From the NCBI GenBank assembly GCA_025153445.1, contig JANZNS010000001.1, positions 62,001 to 126,000 on the forward strand: 64,000 bases of DNA, read 5' to 3'. The notes beneath the pieces were generated by a model that worked only from the letters and a program-made list of their open reading frames with translations, was not told the DNA's origin and searched no databases. Shown piece by piece: positions 46,652-57,300 of the stretch. Within the stretch, counting starts at the first letter, position 1, and the number at the start of each line of letters is the position of its first letter. The stretch comes from Marinobacter sp. BGYM27. GTDB taxonomy: Bacteria; Pseudomonadota; Gammaproteobacteria; Pseudomonadales; Oleiphilaceae. The position numbers were made by a program, and so were the translations under genes.

Positions 46652-47013
46652 GGAAATGCTCCGAAAAGGCGGGCCGTCCCGCATGTGCTTCCCGGATTGG
46701 GAGAGGTCGTCCTCAAGGATTCAGGATCTTGTTTTAAGTCCTGAAGGTAACTTGGCCTGTAACAAAAAGGCGCTTCAACCCTTTGGTCCGTTGGTAGTAA
46801 GGGCGTTTTTTAAAACCGTTATTTCAGCAGTATGAATTTTCAATAGCGCAATTTGTATCCGTACAAATCCCGCTAATACAGGCACATATTCAACTATTGA
46901 AACCCGGGAATTGGAACGATTTGTCCTTTTGGGGAGAGAATCCAACAACGGTTATTTATCTCGAACCAGACCCTTTGAAGTTACGGCGGGGGAGGTTGAA
47001 AGGGCCATCCAAC
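46652..47013. other. AT-rich intergenic region with an 18-bp dyad
   Basis: About 360 bases without a credible gene. It contains a perfect dyad, ATTTGTA (46851-46857) and TACAAAT (46862-46868), with a 4-base centre, about 200 bases upstream of the PACE start. A short open frame at 46911-47111 runs into the tRNA and is rejected. Promoter elements for the PACE gene must lie here but are not clear. Confidence 0.45.
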
Positions 47014-47047
47014 AAAAAAGGCCCCACGCTTGCGCGAGGGGCCTTTT
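47014..47047 (-). terminator. intrinsic terminator after tRNA-Met
   Basis: On the minus strand GGGGCC-type arms (47038-47047 and 47016-47025, 10 bp) end in a run of six U. It lies 7 bases past the tRNA 3' end. Confidence 0.88.
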
Positions 47048-47053
47048 GAATAC

Positions 47054-47130
47054 TGGTAGCAAGGGCGAGATTCGAACTCGCGACCCCAGCATTATGAGTG
47101 CTGTGCTCTAACCAACTGAGCTACCTTGCC
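47054..47130 (-). tRNA. tRNA-Met(CAT), elongator type
   Basis: A 77-nt tRNA on the minus strand with encoded CCA. Anticodon loop CTCATAA, stem CAGCA/TGCTG; D arm AGCTCAGTTGGTTAGAGCA; T arm GCGAGTTCGAATCTCGC. The body resembles E. coli elongator tRNA-Met more than tRNA-Ile2, whose gene also reads CAT; the initiator features (C1 mismatch, GGG/CCC stem) are absent. The 1-72 pair is G-U. Confidence 0.93.
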
Positions 47131-47258
47131 AAATCGTTCAGGGCTATTTCGAAAAACGCCCTCTAAACGAGGCGCGTATTCTCTTGATTTTGCCGAAGAC
47201 TGTCAACCCTTTTGGATCATGTTTGGCCCTGTTTTGGTACGACTATCAAAACGACAGG

Positions 47259-47287
47259 TTGCAAATTTTTGTTAAATGCGAATAATT
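47259..47287 (+). promoter_or_regulatory. candidate sigma70 promoter for the ECF sigma gene
   Basis: TTGCAA (47259-47264), a 17-base spacer and ATAATT (47282-47287). The predicted start falls at the beginning of the Fur box at 47295-47313, so Fur binding would block it. Confidence 0.45.
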
Positions 47288-47294
47288 GTTATTT

Positions 47295-47313
47295 AAATGT
47301 GATTCTCATTATC
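47295..47313 (+). promoter_or_regulatory. Fur box upstream of the ECF sigma gene
   Basis: Matches the 19-base Fur consensus GATAATGATAATCATTATC at 13 positions, with the right half (TCATTATC) intact. It lies 14 bases before the start codon. It implies iron repression of the sigma factor. Confidence 0.75.
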
Positions 47314-47326
47314 AAGGATGATCTTT

Positions 47327-47932
47327 ATGGGTGCGTACCGCAGTGAACTGGCGGGCCTGCAAGGGGTGGAGACACCGCCAGACGACGTCGAAGCGGCTGC
47401 ACTGGACGCTTTCAGGCAGCGTTTAACAGAAGCCTACCAGTATCACTACAATTCACTGCTGCTGTCGGCTCAATCATTGGTGGGGTGCCGCTCCCGCGCG
47501 GAAGATGTGGTTCAGGATGCGTTCCTGCGTTTATGGGAGAGTGGCACCCGTCAGCCGGTTCGGGACGATGGTAAGTACCTGTTCCGGGTGGTGCGTAACC
47601 AGGCGATCGATCGCTTGCGGCGTCTGGCACTTGAGCAGCGGTATGGTGCCGATGCGGCGCTGATGGAGCAGGAGCCTGCGCCCCCATCATCGTCTCCCGA
47701 GCAGCGACTGATTGGCGGGGAGGCGCTTCAGCATCTTATGTCCGCGCTTGGTGAGCTGACGCCCCGCATGCGGCGAGTGCTGCTTCTCAGTCGTCTTGAA
47801 GGCTGGACCCAGCGAGATATCGCGACGTCAATCGGGGCTTCCCCGACGCTGGTCAATTTTCTGCTGCGCGATACACTGGCGCACTGTCGCCGCTGCCTTG
47901 GTTCGGCTGGTGTCGGACTGTTGGCAGATTAA
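47327..47932 (+). CDS. ECF sigma factor, probable siderophore regulator (FecI/PvdS type)
   Basis: A 201-residue ECF sigma factor. Region 2 is LTEAYQYHYNSLLLSAQSL through SRAEDVVQDAFLRLWES and YLFRVVRNQAIDRLRR. Region 4 is ELTPRMRRVLLLSRLEGWTQRDIATSIGASPTLVNFLL. No FecR-like anti-sigma gene is next to it, so it resembles PvdS-like sigma factors controlled mainly by Fur and by a distant anti-sigma. It is expected to direct transcription of the exporter, hydroxylase and NRPS genes downstream. ATG 47327 has AAGGA 9 bases upstream; an ATG at 47318 is in frame. Confidence 0.85.
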   Translation: MGAYRSELAGLQGVETPPDDVEAAALDAFRQRLTEAYQYHYNSLLLSAQSLVGCRSRAEDVVQDAFLRLWESGTRQPVRDDGKYLFRVVRNQAIDRLRRLALEQRYGADAALMEQEPAPPSSSPEQRLIGGEALQHLMSALGELTPRMRRVLLLSRLEGWTQRDIATSIGASPTLVNFLLRDTLAHCRRCLGSAGVGLLAD

Positions 47933-47978
47933 GCGCCGAGGTCCTGTTTCCGAATTCCTTTAATACAGAGCGTTCTGC

Positions 47979-49694
47979 ATGCGATTACTCCGTCTAATCT
48001 TCAGTCACAGCCCGTCATCCCTGGCCGGGGCGCTGATACTCAGTGTCTGCGCCGCGCTGCTTAGTGTGGGGGTTATTGCGTTTATCAACCAGAACATGTT
48101 GCAACCTGCGGACAACCTTGAGGGTACGCTCTGGCAGTTTGTGGGGCTGCTTGTTGTATTGCTGGTAATGGCGTCCGGCGCCCAGTTGGCTTTGACGGCC
48201 ATTGGCCACCGGTTTGTCTATTCCATGCGCCGCTCGATGGTTAAGCGAGTATTGGATACGGGAATTGAAAGGCTGGAGGCGATCGGGGGCGCGAATATTC
48301 TCGCCAGCCTCTCCAGCGATATTCGCAATATTACGATGGCTTTTATTCATCTGCCCGAACTGGTTTACGGACTGGCGCTTAGTCTGGCTGCCTTTAGCTA
48401 CCTGGCGTGGCTATCGCTGTCGCTTTTTGCGATCACATTAATCTGGATGGTGGCAACGTTGGTTGTGGGTTGGGCGCTAATCAGCCGGCTGAATCTGCAC
48501 CTGCAGCTGTTGCGGGAGTCCGAGGACCGTCTCTATCAGGATTATCAGGCGGCCATCGAGGGACGTAAGGAGCTTGCTCTGAATCGGGACCGGGCGCGGC
48601 GTTACTATGATGATGAATTTGATGCCAGCGCCGAAGCCTATCGCAATCATGTGACGCTGGCAGATCGATACCACGGTATTGCCAGTAACTGGGCCAATAT
48701 CATGGTGCTGGGCACGATTGGTCTTGCGTTTTATATGGCAAACGGTCTGGGCTGGGCCAGCACGTCGGTTGCTGCGACCTATGCGCTGACCATCCTGTTT
48801 ATGCGCACGCCGCTGGTGGCGGCTGTTGCCGCTCTGCCGTCAATGATCGCGGCGAAGGTCTCGCTGAACAAGCTTGATTCCCTGGCGCTGGCAGATCACG
48901 CGCCTGGCTTTGAACCGCAGGATAGCGAAGGTATTGCGGGCAAGTGGGATACGCTGGAACTTCGGCAGGTGGCCTATCACTACGTCGGCGAAGATGGTGG
49001 CATTGGTTTTGATATCGGGCCGGTTGATCTCACGCTGCGCCGTGGCGAAGTGGTGTTCCTGGTGGGTGGCAATGGCAGCGGAAAGTCGACACTGGCGCGT
49101 CTGTTGACCGGTCTATACCAGCCTCGATCCGGCGAGGTGTTGTTGGATGGGGCAGTAGTGCAATCCTCGCAATCGCCGGTTGCCAGCAACTATCAGGGGC
49201 TCTTCGCGTCGGTGTTCACCGACTTCTACCTGTTTGACCAGTTGATCGGGCCGGAAGGTGTTGATGCTGAGGGCGAAGAGGTCGAGTACTGGCTGGACAA
49301 GCTGCATATGCAGCACAAGGCCCAAATCGCTGAAGGTCGGATTCAGGATACCAAACTGTCACAAGGTCAACGAAAGCGCCTGGCCTTGCTGCTGGCGGTG
49401 TTGGAAAAGCGGGATATTCTGTTGCTGGATGAGTGGGCTGCGGATCAGGATCCGCTGTTCCGGCAATTGTTCTACCGCGAGTTGTTGCCATTGCTGAAAG
49501 CATCCGGCAAAACAGTATTTGCGATCAGTCACGATGATCATTATTTCGATCAGGCCGATCGGTTGTTCAAAATGGACAACGGCCAGCTGACTGAGCTGAC
49601 CGGTGACATGCGTCGCCAGGTGAGTAGTGATGCGATTAAAGCCATTGGTGGTGACGCCCGCGTTCCTTCGCCTGAAGCCTCTGTGCAGCATTAG
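47979..49694 (+). CDS. PvdE-like cyclic-peptide/siderophore ABC exporter
   Basis: A 571-residue half-transporter with six N-terminal transmembrane helices (~1-300) fused to an ATPase. The Walker A is GGNGSGKST (~363), the signature is LSQGQRKRLALLLA and Walker B is ILLLDEWAADQDP. This is the SyrD/PvdE type (cyclic-peptide exporter family) that moves the acylated precursor of pyoverdine from cytoplasm to periplasm. The gene follows the sigma factor by 46 bases, so it is probably in the same transcript. The link to the NRPS product is by context. Confidence 0.9.
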   Translation: MRLLRLIFSHSPSSLAGALILSVCAALLSVGVIAFINQNMLQPADNLEGTLWQFVGLLVVLLVMASGAQLALTAIGHRFVYSMRRSMVKRVLDTGIERLEAIGGANILASLSSDIRNITMAFIHLPELVYGLALSLAAFSYLAWLSLSLFAITLIWMVATLVVGWALISRLNLHLQLLRESEDRLYQDYQAAIEGRKELALNRDRARRYYDDEFDASAEAYRNHVTLADRYHGIASNWANIMVLGTIGLAFYMANGLGWASTSVAATYALTILFMRTPLVAAVAALPSMIAAKVSLNKLDSLALADHAPGFEPQDSEGIAGKWDTLELRQVAYHYVGEDGGIGFDIGPVDLTLRRGEVVFLVGGNGSGKSTLARLLTGLYQPRSGEVLLDGAVVQSSQSPVASNYQGLFASVFTDFYLFDQLIGPEGVDAEGEEVEYWLDKLHMQHKAQIAEGRIQDTKLSQGQRKRLALLLAVLEKRDILLLDEWAADQDPLFRQLFYRELLPLLKASGKTVFAISHDDHYFDQADRLFKMDNGQLTELTGDMRRQVSSDAIKAIGGDARVPSPEASVQH

Positions 49695-49749
49695 GAGTCG
49701 CCGACTTTCCAGTAGGCATTGATCTGAGGTTTCTTTGATTTGAGTGCCC

Positions 49750-49776
49750 CTCCGGGGTTTCATGCTCCGGAGTTTT
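49750..49776 (+). terminator. candidate terminator after the exporter gene
   Basis: CTCCGG (49750-49755) and CCGGAG (49767-49772) around an 11-base loop, then TTTT. It would separate the sigma/exporter transcript from the hydroxylase/NRPS transcript, which has its own Fur box. Confidence 0.5.
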
Positions 49777-49835
49777 CCCTTCCCGGTTGTGCTGTTTTCG
49801 ACATTTTCTTAAACAAAGCGTTCCCGCACTCGTCT

Positions 49836-49854
49836 GTTAATGAGAATCATTTGC
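49836..49854 (+). promoter_or_regulatory. Fur box upstream of the ornithine N-monooxygenase gene
   Basis: Matches the 19-base Fur consensus at 15 of 19 positions (core TTAATGAGAATCATTTGC). It lies about 90 bases before ATG 49943. No clear -35/-10 was picked around it, so the promoter may instead be read by the ECF sigma factor encoded upstream. Confidence 0.85.
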
Positions 49855-49942
49855 TTTTTAGTCTGGCGCCCTTTGAGTGGCTATTGTGCCGGGCAGGAAA
49901 GCAAGGCGTTCTCACTACATTCACGCGTACGGGAGGAAGGTG

Positions 49943-51259
49943 ATGAGCCTTGTTTATGACTATCTTGGCGTCGGGTTTGGCCCGTCGAATCTGGCCCTGG
50001 CAATAGCAACACAGGAACACTCCGAACTTGGCGGCGCACAGCCCAGAGTCTGCTTTCTGGAGAAGAAGCCGGCATTCAACTGGCATGAAGGCATGCTCAT
50101 TGATGGCTCTACCATGCAGATTTCGTTTCTCAAGGATCTGGCAACGCTGCGTAACCCGGCCAGCCGTTACACGTTTGTGAACTATCTGAAGGAGCAGGGG
50201 CGACTGGAGGATTTCATCAATATCCAGACCTTCTTCCCGGCGCGTGAAGAGTACAACGATTACCTGAGCTGGGCGGCGGCCGATTTCCGGGATCAAACCT
50301 TCTACGGCGAAGATGTGCAGGCAGTGGAGCCGCTGCTGGAAGACGGCAAGCTCACGGGGGTAGAAGTGATTTCCCAGGATGGTGCGGGCCAGACTCACCG
50401 CCGCAAGGCGCGCAACCTGGTGTTGGGCATGGGTGGCAAACCGCAGGTGCCGGCGGCGTTTGACGGTATTGATGATCCCCGGATTCTGCATTCGTCCCAA
50501 TATCGCGGGCGCATTGAAACCCTGCTGGCCGATCGCGGTCGCAAGGCGCGGGTTGCCGTGATCGGCGGCGGTCAGAGCGCAGCCGAGATCTTTGAAGACG
50601 TCACGTCGCGCTTTCCCCAGGTTGATGCCGCAATGGTGTTGCGCGGGATTGCACTCAAACCCTCCGATGACAGCCCCTTCGTTAACGAAATTTTCAACCC
50701 GTCCTTTATCGACCGGATCTTTGCCCAGAGCGATGAGCAGCGGGCCCAGCTGCTGTCCGAATTCCGCAACACCAACTATTCGGTCGTCGATCTGGAACTG
50801 ATCGAGCGGATTTACCAGATGTTCTACCTGCAGAAGCTGCGCAAAAACGAACGCCACAAGATGTTCGCCCACAGTGAAGTGGCTGAAGTGAACACCAGTG
50901 ATACCGGCATTGAGTTGGTACTGCGCAACCGCGCTGATGGTTCAACGCAGGTGCACAAGGTTGATGCCGTTGTGCTGGCGACCGGCTATAGCCGTGATCA
51001 GCATCATCCTTTGCTGGCGGGCCTGGGGGATCACCTGGAAAGCCTCAGCCCGGACCGCCACTACCGACTCAACCTCACCAACAGCGACTCGAAAATCTAT
51101 CTGCAGGGATGTTGCGAGAACAGCCACGGCCTCAGTGACACCTTGTTGTCAGTGCTGGCGGTGCGCTCCCAGGAGGTAGTCGAATCTGTGTTCGGTCAGC
51201 CCGTAGGCGATGCGGCGGCTGGCGAGGAACAACGTGTGCGACTGACCTCAGCCTTGTAG
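49943..51259 (+). CDS. L-ornithine N5-monooxygenase (SidA/PvdA/IucD family)
   Basis: A 438-residue flavoprotein that hydroxylates the side-chain amine of ornithine (or lysine) as the first step to a hydroxamate iron ligand. The FAD motif is GVGFGPSNLALAIA (residues 8-21), the NADPH motif is VIGGGQSAAEIFED (~205), the ATGYS motif is near 346, and HGLSDTLLSVLAVRSQEV lies near the C-terminus. Sequence alone does not separate Orn from Lys, but the NRPS context fits N-hydroxyornithine. GGAGG lies 8 bases before ATG 49943. The frame extends to 49877 without support. Confidence 0.92.
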   Translation: MSLVYDYLGVGFGPSNLALAIATQEHSELGGAQPRVCFLEKKPAFNWHEGMLIDGSTMQISFLKDLATLRNPASRYTFVNYLKEQGRLEDFINIQTFFPAREEYNDYLSWAAADFRDQTFYGEDVQAVEPLLEDGKLTGVEVISQDGAGQTHRRKARNLVLGMGGKPQVPAAFDGIDDPRILHSSQYRGRIETLLADRGRKARVAVIGGGQSAAEIFEDVTSRFPQVDAAMVLRGIALKPSDDSPFVNEIFNPSFIDRIFAQSDEQRAQLLSEFRNTNYSVVDLELIERIYQMFYLQKLRKNERHKMFAHSEVAEVNTSDTGIELVLRNRADGSTQVHKVDAVVLATGYSRDQHHPLLAGLGDHLESLSPDRHYRLNLTNSDSKIYLQGCCENSHGLSDTLLSVLAVRSQEVVESVFGQPVGDAAAGEEQRVRLTSAL

Positions 51260-51285
51260 CTGCGCTTCCAAAATCCCGCTGCCTC

Positions 51286-51329
51286 GACGGCGCTGCGCCG
51301 TCATAACGATCTGCGCCGTCTCGCGGCGC
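51286..51329 (+). promoter_or_regulatory. overlapping hairpins with a shared arm before the first NRPS gene
   Basis: Hairpin 1: GACGGCG (51286-51292), 3-base loop, CGCCGTC (51296-51302). Hairpin 2: GCGCCG (51313-51318), 5-base loop, CGGCGC (51324-51329). CGCCGTC occurs again at 51314-51320 inside hairpin 2, so the 51286-51292 arm could pair with either copy. The pair forms a possible attenuation-like switch in the 107-base gap between the hydroxylase and the NRPS. Confidence 0.5.
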
Positions 51330-51366
51330 GTGACTGTGCGTCCACTGATTTTATGCAGGTGAAAAA

Positions 51367-54300
51367 ATGAGCTTTAAACCAGAACGGTTCGAGAACTTTG
51401 CAGACGTCCTGAGTTTTCACGCCCGGCATTGCCCTGAGGGTGATGTGATCCGACATATCGTCAGCGATGATGCGCCTCCACGGGTCACCCGTTATGGCGA
51501 ACTGGACCGGCATGCCCGGGCGGTAGCTGCAATGCTGCAGGATCAACTGTCGCCAGCAGCCGGTGAGCGATGCCTGTTGATGCTGCCGAGCGGGGCGGAC
51601 TTTGCGGCGGCTTTCTTTGGTTGCTTTCATGCAGGGGTTATCGCGGTTCCTGCTTTCCCGCCTGAGAACAACCGGCAGGCCTATTTCGATCGGCTTGCGG
51701 GCATCATGCGCGACGCTAAACCAAAGGCTGTACTCGGGTTGGCAGCTGATCTGGAACGCTACGAAGCGCAATTGACACCGCTGCTACCCGAAGGCGGGCA
51801 GCTGCTGGCTGTTGATAGCGTTGACCGGTCGCTGGCGGATGCGCTACAGCCTCATGCGATAGCGCCGCAGGATCTGGCTTTTCTGCAGTACACCTCCGGT
51901 TCCACGTCGGCGCCCAAAGGGGTGATGGTGTCCCATGCCAATCTGATGGCCAACGAACGGGCGATGGCACAAGGGTTTAACGCAACCAAAGACGAAGTAT
52001 GGGTGAACTGGTTGCCGCTGTTTCACGATATGGGCCTGATGGCGGGGCTGCTGCTGCCGATCTACCACGGCCATTGCGTGCATCTGATGACGCCGCAGTT
52101 CTTCCTTCAGCGGCCAGCCCGCTGGCTGGAAGCGATAAGCAAGCACAAGGGCACCTTTTCTGGTGGGCCGGATTTTGCCTACAGGCTTTGCGCCGAGCGT
52201 ATTCCTGCAAGCGAAATTGAAAAGCTGGATTTGTCCCACTGGCGATTGGCGTTTACCGGTTCCGAGCCCATAAGGCCCGAAACCCTGCGTCTGTTTGCCG
52301 GGAATATGGCGATCGGCCGCTTCGATGAACGGTCGCTCGCCCCGAGTTACGGGCTGGCGGAGGCCACGCTGTTTGTCTGCTCCCACGGCCTTGACCGGAA
52401 CAGCTGCTATCGCATCAACACCTTCGACGCTCGTCAGCTGGCGACCGAAGACGGAGAAAATGCGCTCCGCACCAGCACACTGGTGGGTTGTGGTCTGAGC
52501 GATCAGGACCATCCCCTGAAATTACTCGATCCTGTCACTGGCGAGTCGGTAGGTAACGGGCAGGTCGGTGAGATCTGGGTGGGCGGCCCCAGCGTGACTC
52601 AGGGTTATTGGCAGAATCCCGAAGCAACAGCCGCTGCGTTTGCCGAAGATGATGGTGTGCGCTGGACCCGTACTGGCGATCTGGGGCTTGTGCATGAGGG
52701 TGATCTCTACATTGCCGGTCGCCAGAAAGACGTGATTATCCTCAATGGCCAGAATCTCTATCCGCAGGATATTGAGCATCTGCTGGAGCAGGAAATCGAA
52801 TTACTGCGGCAGGGCCGGATTTCAGCGTTCCCTGTTGCCGATGAAGTGGGTGCCGAAGCCATCGGTCTGGCGCTGGAAATCAGCCGTAACGTCCGCCGGC
52901 TTGTTCGCCCTGAAATGATCTGCAGCACTATCGCCGAAACCCTGAGCGATGCCTTACAAGTGGCGCCACACCTGATCCTGTTGCTGGAGCCCGGCACCTT
53001 GCCCCGCACCACCAGTGGCAAATTACAACGCTCAGCCTGCCTGCCGGGTTGGGAGCAGCAATCGTTGTCGGTATTTGCCGCCTGGCGCGGCGGTCGGTTG
53101 CTTGATGATGTCGCGGAGGGGGGCGCCTCTGCTGATGCAGCATCGTTATTGCATCCGGAGGTTGTCGCTGCCTGGCGTGAGGTCCTGAACTGCAATCAGC
53201 TGGATGCGCAGTCGCATTTCTTCAGCCTCGGGGGCAATTCCGTTGCCGCCATGCAAGTGCTCTCCCGTGTCAGCACTGCGCTGGGTATTCAACTGGAACC
53301 CGCCGGTCTGTTTGAGCATACCCGGTTGGGGGCTTTCTCTGACTGGGTTATGGCTCAGGCCAAAGCTGCAAACCCGCAGGGTGCGATTGCGCCAGCACCA
53401 CTTGATGCACCGCTACTGCAATCTCATGCCCAGCAACGGCTATGGTTTCTGGATAGGCTTGAGGCGGGCTCAACGGCTTACCATTTATGTGGCGAGTGGA
53501 TGCTGACCGGCGAGCCGGACAGGGCTGCGTTGCAGGGCAGTTTTGACGCGCTGGCGGCACGGCATGACAGCCTGCGAACGGTGTTCACCGCAGACGCGGA
53601 TAATCGTCCGCTGCAGGTCATTCAGCCAGCGGCACCGGTTAGGATTCATCAGCACAGCATTCAGGATCAGGCAGCACTTGATGCTTTATCCCGCGAGCTG
53701 GTGGGTCAGCCGATGGATTTGACGAAGGGGCCGCTCTGGCAGGCGCATCTGGTGCAAATGGGTGAGGGCGATTTTCGGGTTCTGCTGGTAATCCATCATA
53801 TTATTGCCGATGGCTGGTCGGCGCAGGTGCTGGTTGAGGATTTCGCCGAACTGTATCGGGCCCATGTCGAGCAGCGTCCCGCTCAGCTAGCGGACCTGAC
53901 TGTTAATTATGCCGATGTGGCTCAGTGGCAGCGCCAGCAGTTGGCCAAGGAAAACGAGGCCTTGCTGGCCTGGTGGAAAGCGGAACTGGGCGACGAGCAG
54001 CCGGTACTTGAATTGCCTGCCGATCGCACGCGACCCAACCAGCAGAGTCATCGTGGTGCCCGCTTCGCGTTCAATTTCCCGCCCGAACTGAGTGAGCGTT
54101 TACGGGCGCTGGCACAAGATAGTGGCGTCACGCTGTTTATGTTGATGCTGGCGTTGTACAAGACCCAGCTCTATCGCTATTCAGGACAGCGTGATCTGCG
54201 TGTCGCAGTGCCTGTTGCGGGTCGGACAAGGCAGGAGACCGAGCGACTGGTTGGCCTGTTCGTCAACACGCTGGTATTGCGCAGTGAACCGGCAGCAGGG

Positions 54301-57300
54301 GCGACGTTCAGCGATTTTCTGGAGCAGGTCAAGACCCGCACACTGGGGGCACAAGCCCATCAGAAATTGCCGTTCGACCAGTTGGTTGAGGCACTGCAGC
54401 CGGAGCGCAATTTGCGCCATAACCCGCTGTGTCAGGTGAAGTTCACCCAGCAACTGCCGTTACCGGAAAATGTCGAACTGCCGGGGCTGCGTCTGTCGAT
54501 GCATCAACGGGATGACGATACCGCCCACTTCGATCTGGGGCTGGATATTACCGACCAGCCGAATGGTATCGAGGCGGTACTGACCTACGCCTGCGATCTG
54601 TTTGATGAGTCCCGGATTGAGGCATTCGCTGACGAGTTGAAATCGCTCGCGGCCCAAGTGGTGGAAAAGCCGGCCATTCGGCTGGGTGAACTCGCGCTGC
54701 AAGCGTTGCCCTCCCGGCAGCCTGGCCCGCTTGTGGGCTTGCCGCGCGCCGATGTATTGGCGCTCTGGCGTGATCAGTTGCCCACCTGCCAGAACCGTAT
54801 CGCCCTTCAATATGATGACGAAGCCCTTGATTTTGACTGGCTTGAGTCTGAATCCAATCGCCTGAGTCAGGCATTGAGGGCAAAGGGTGTGGACTGCGAG
54901 AGCCGGGTGGGACTGTGCCTCGATCGTTCTCCCGCTTTCGTGGTGGCGATGCTGGCGACACTTAAAGCCGGAGCGGCTTTTGTGCCGCTGGATCCCAAAT
55001 GGCCGGCGGAGCGGCAGGCGTTTGTGTTGGGTGATTGCGGCGCGACTGCATTGCTCGCTGATAACGCGATCGCCGGTTTCGACGGGCCCGTAATGGATTT
55101 CTCTGCCAGTGCGGACTGGCGCCAGTCTGTTGATCAGCCTTTGAATGCGGCTATTCATCCGTCGCAGGCGGCTTATCTGATCTACACCTCGGGCACCAGC
55201 GGCACGCCAAAAGGCGTTGTGGTCAGCCACGGCGCGCTCGCCAATTATGTGCAGGGGCTGCTGCAGACCCTGAAGCTGACACCAGGCGCCAGCATGGCGA
55301 TGGTCTCGACAGTGGCGGCAGATCTTGGGCATACCACCTTGTTCGGTGCCCTGTGCTCTGGCCGCACATTGCATTTGCTGAGCGCTGATCGGGTGATGGT
55401 TGCGGAAGGTTTCGCGACCTATATGGACGCTCATCAGGTGGGCGTGCTCAAGATAGTACCGACCCATCTCGCCGGCCTGTTGCAGGCCGATAACCCGGCC
55501 CGGGCGCTACCAACCGAAGCGTTGATCATGGGAGGCGAAACCCTTGCGCCTGAACTGGTGCGCCAAGTGCAGCAACTGCGCCCGCAATGCCGGGTGTTTA
55601 ACCACTACGGCCCCTCTGAATCCACCGTGGGCGTGTTGTTGAATGAGTTGCCGAGTGATGCGCCGACCGGCGCTGTGCCGCTTGGCTATCCACTGCCGAA
55701 TATTCGGGCCCTGGTGCTGAGTGATGAAGGGCTGGCGTTGCCGCAAGGTGCAGTCGGCGAGTTGTATCTGGGTGGAGCGGGTCTTGCTCGCGGTTATCTG
55801 CAGCGGCCCGGTCAGACGGCGTCGCAGTTTCTGCCTGATCCCTTCCACTCCGGCGAGCGTCTGTATGCGACCGGCGACCGGGCATTGATGCTGGCCGATG
55901 GCCGAATGACGTTCCACGGGCGTACCGATGATCAGATCAAGGTGCGGGGCTATCGCGTATCGCTGGGGGAAATCGGGCATCGGCTGCGTGGTTATCCGGG
56001 AATTTCCGATGTCCATGTTCAGGTGGGCGACGATGGGCAGCTGATCGCCTATCCGTTGGTGAAGGGTGTCGAATCCTTCGATGTAGAGGCGTTGCGCGGT
56101 GTGCTCACAGAACAGCTGCCGGACTACATGGTGCCCGCACACATAGTGCCGCTGGCGGCCTTCCCGCTCACCGGCAATGGCAAACTCGACCGGCAGGCGT
56201 TGCCAGCGCCGGATCGCCAGTCTGCTGATTTCGATGCGCCTCAGGGTCCGGTAGAAGAAGTGCTGGCCGGGTTGTGGCAGCAACTGCTGAAGATTGAACA
56301 GATCGGGCGGCACGATAACTTCTTCACCCTGGGCGGCGACTCGATTATCAGCCTCCAGGTGATTGCCCGCGCCCGTAAACAGGGCATCCGGCTGATGCCG
56401 AAGCAACTGTTCGAGAAGCAGACCATTGCCGAACTGGCGCAGGTGGCGGACACCGATATGCCCGCTGCAGAGTCTGCACCCGTGGCTGCGCAAGCGAAGG
56501 AAAGCGTTTCAGATTTCCCGCTAAGCCCGATCCAGCTGGCCTTTTTTGATCGGCCTTTTGAGGGCATGGATCACTGGAACCAGTCGGTCCGCCTGAGTGC
56601 CCGCGACCCCCTTGATGCGGAGTGTTTGCAGCAGGCGCTTGCAGCGATTGTGGCGCAGCACAGCAGCCTGCGGTTGCGCTTTTCCCGGAATGACGCTGGC
56701 CAGTGGCGCCAGCGGTTCGAAGCTGCGTCCCGTCATTCCGGGGACAGTGTGCTGTGGCTTCGCCACGCCATGAACGAAGCCGACATCGTCGGCTATTTCA
56801 ATGAGGCCCAGCGCAGTCTCGATCTGGCGCAGGGGCCGCTCATTCGGGCGGTACTGGTCAATCTTGAATCGGGCGGGCAGCACATGCTGCTGGCGGTTCA
56901 CCACTTGGCGGTTGATGGCGTGTCCTGGCGGATTCTGCTGGAAGATCTGCAGTTGGCTTATCGTCAGCTTGCGTCTGGTCAAGCGGTATCACTGGACAAC
57001 GTAAGCGCTGACTTCGCGGATTGGTCACGACATCTTCAGTCAGCCGCGGCCGGCGGATCTTTCGAAAGTGAGCTGCCTTTCTGGGAATCGATACTGGCAT
57101 CGGATACCGCTTTGCCCTGCGACAAGCCGGAGGGCAGCGCGCTCATCTCCGACGCTGAATCGCTTGGCATGGCACTTGATGCAAAGCTCACCACACGCCT
57201 GCTCAACGACGTGCCCGCAGCCTACCGCACCCGTATTAACGACATCCTGCTGGCGGCATTGGCGGATGCGCTTGCACGCTGGACCGGCCGCTCCCGTAAC

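Noticed and set aside
1589-46684. possible mobile elements or prophage
   Set aside because: No transposase, integrase, terminal inverted repeats or phage genes seen; gene order in most blocks is that of a conserved core chromosome.
46911-47111. 66-codon open frame before tRNA-Met
   Set aside because: It runs through a terminator and into the tRNA gene on the opposite strand; no ribosome-binding site or family match.
49847-50872. 341-codon minus-strand open frame
   Set aside because: Antisense to the ornithine N-monooxygenase and its upstream region, with no motif support.
54460-56493. two long minus-strand open frames (335 and 328 codons)
   Set aside because: Antisense shadows of the Asp adenylation and PCP domains of the NRPS.
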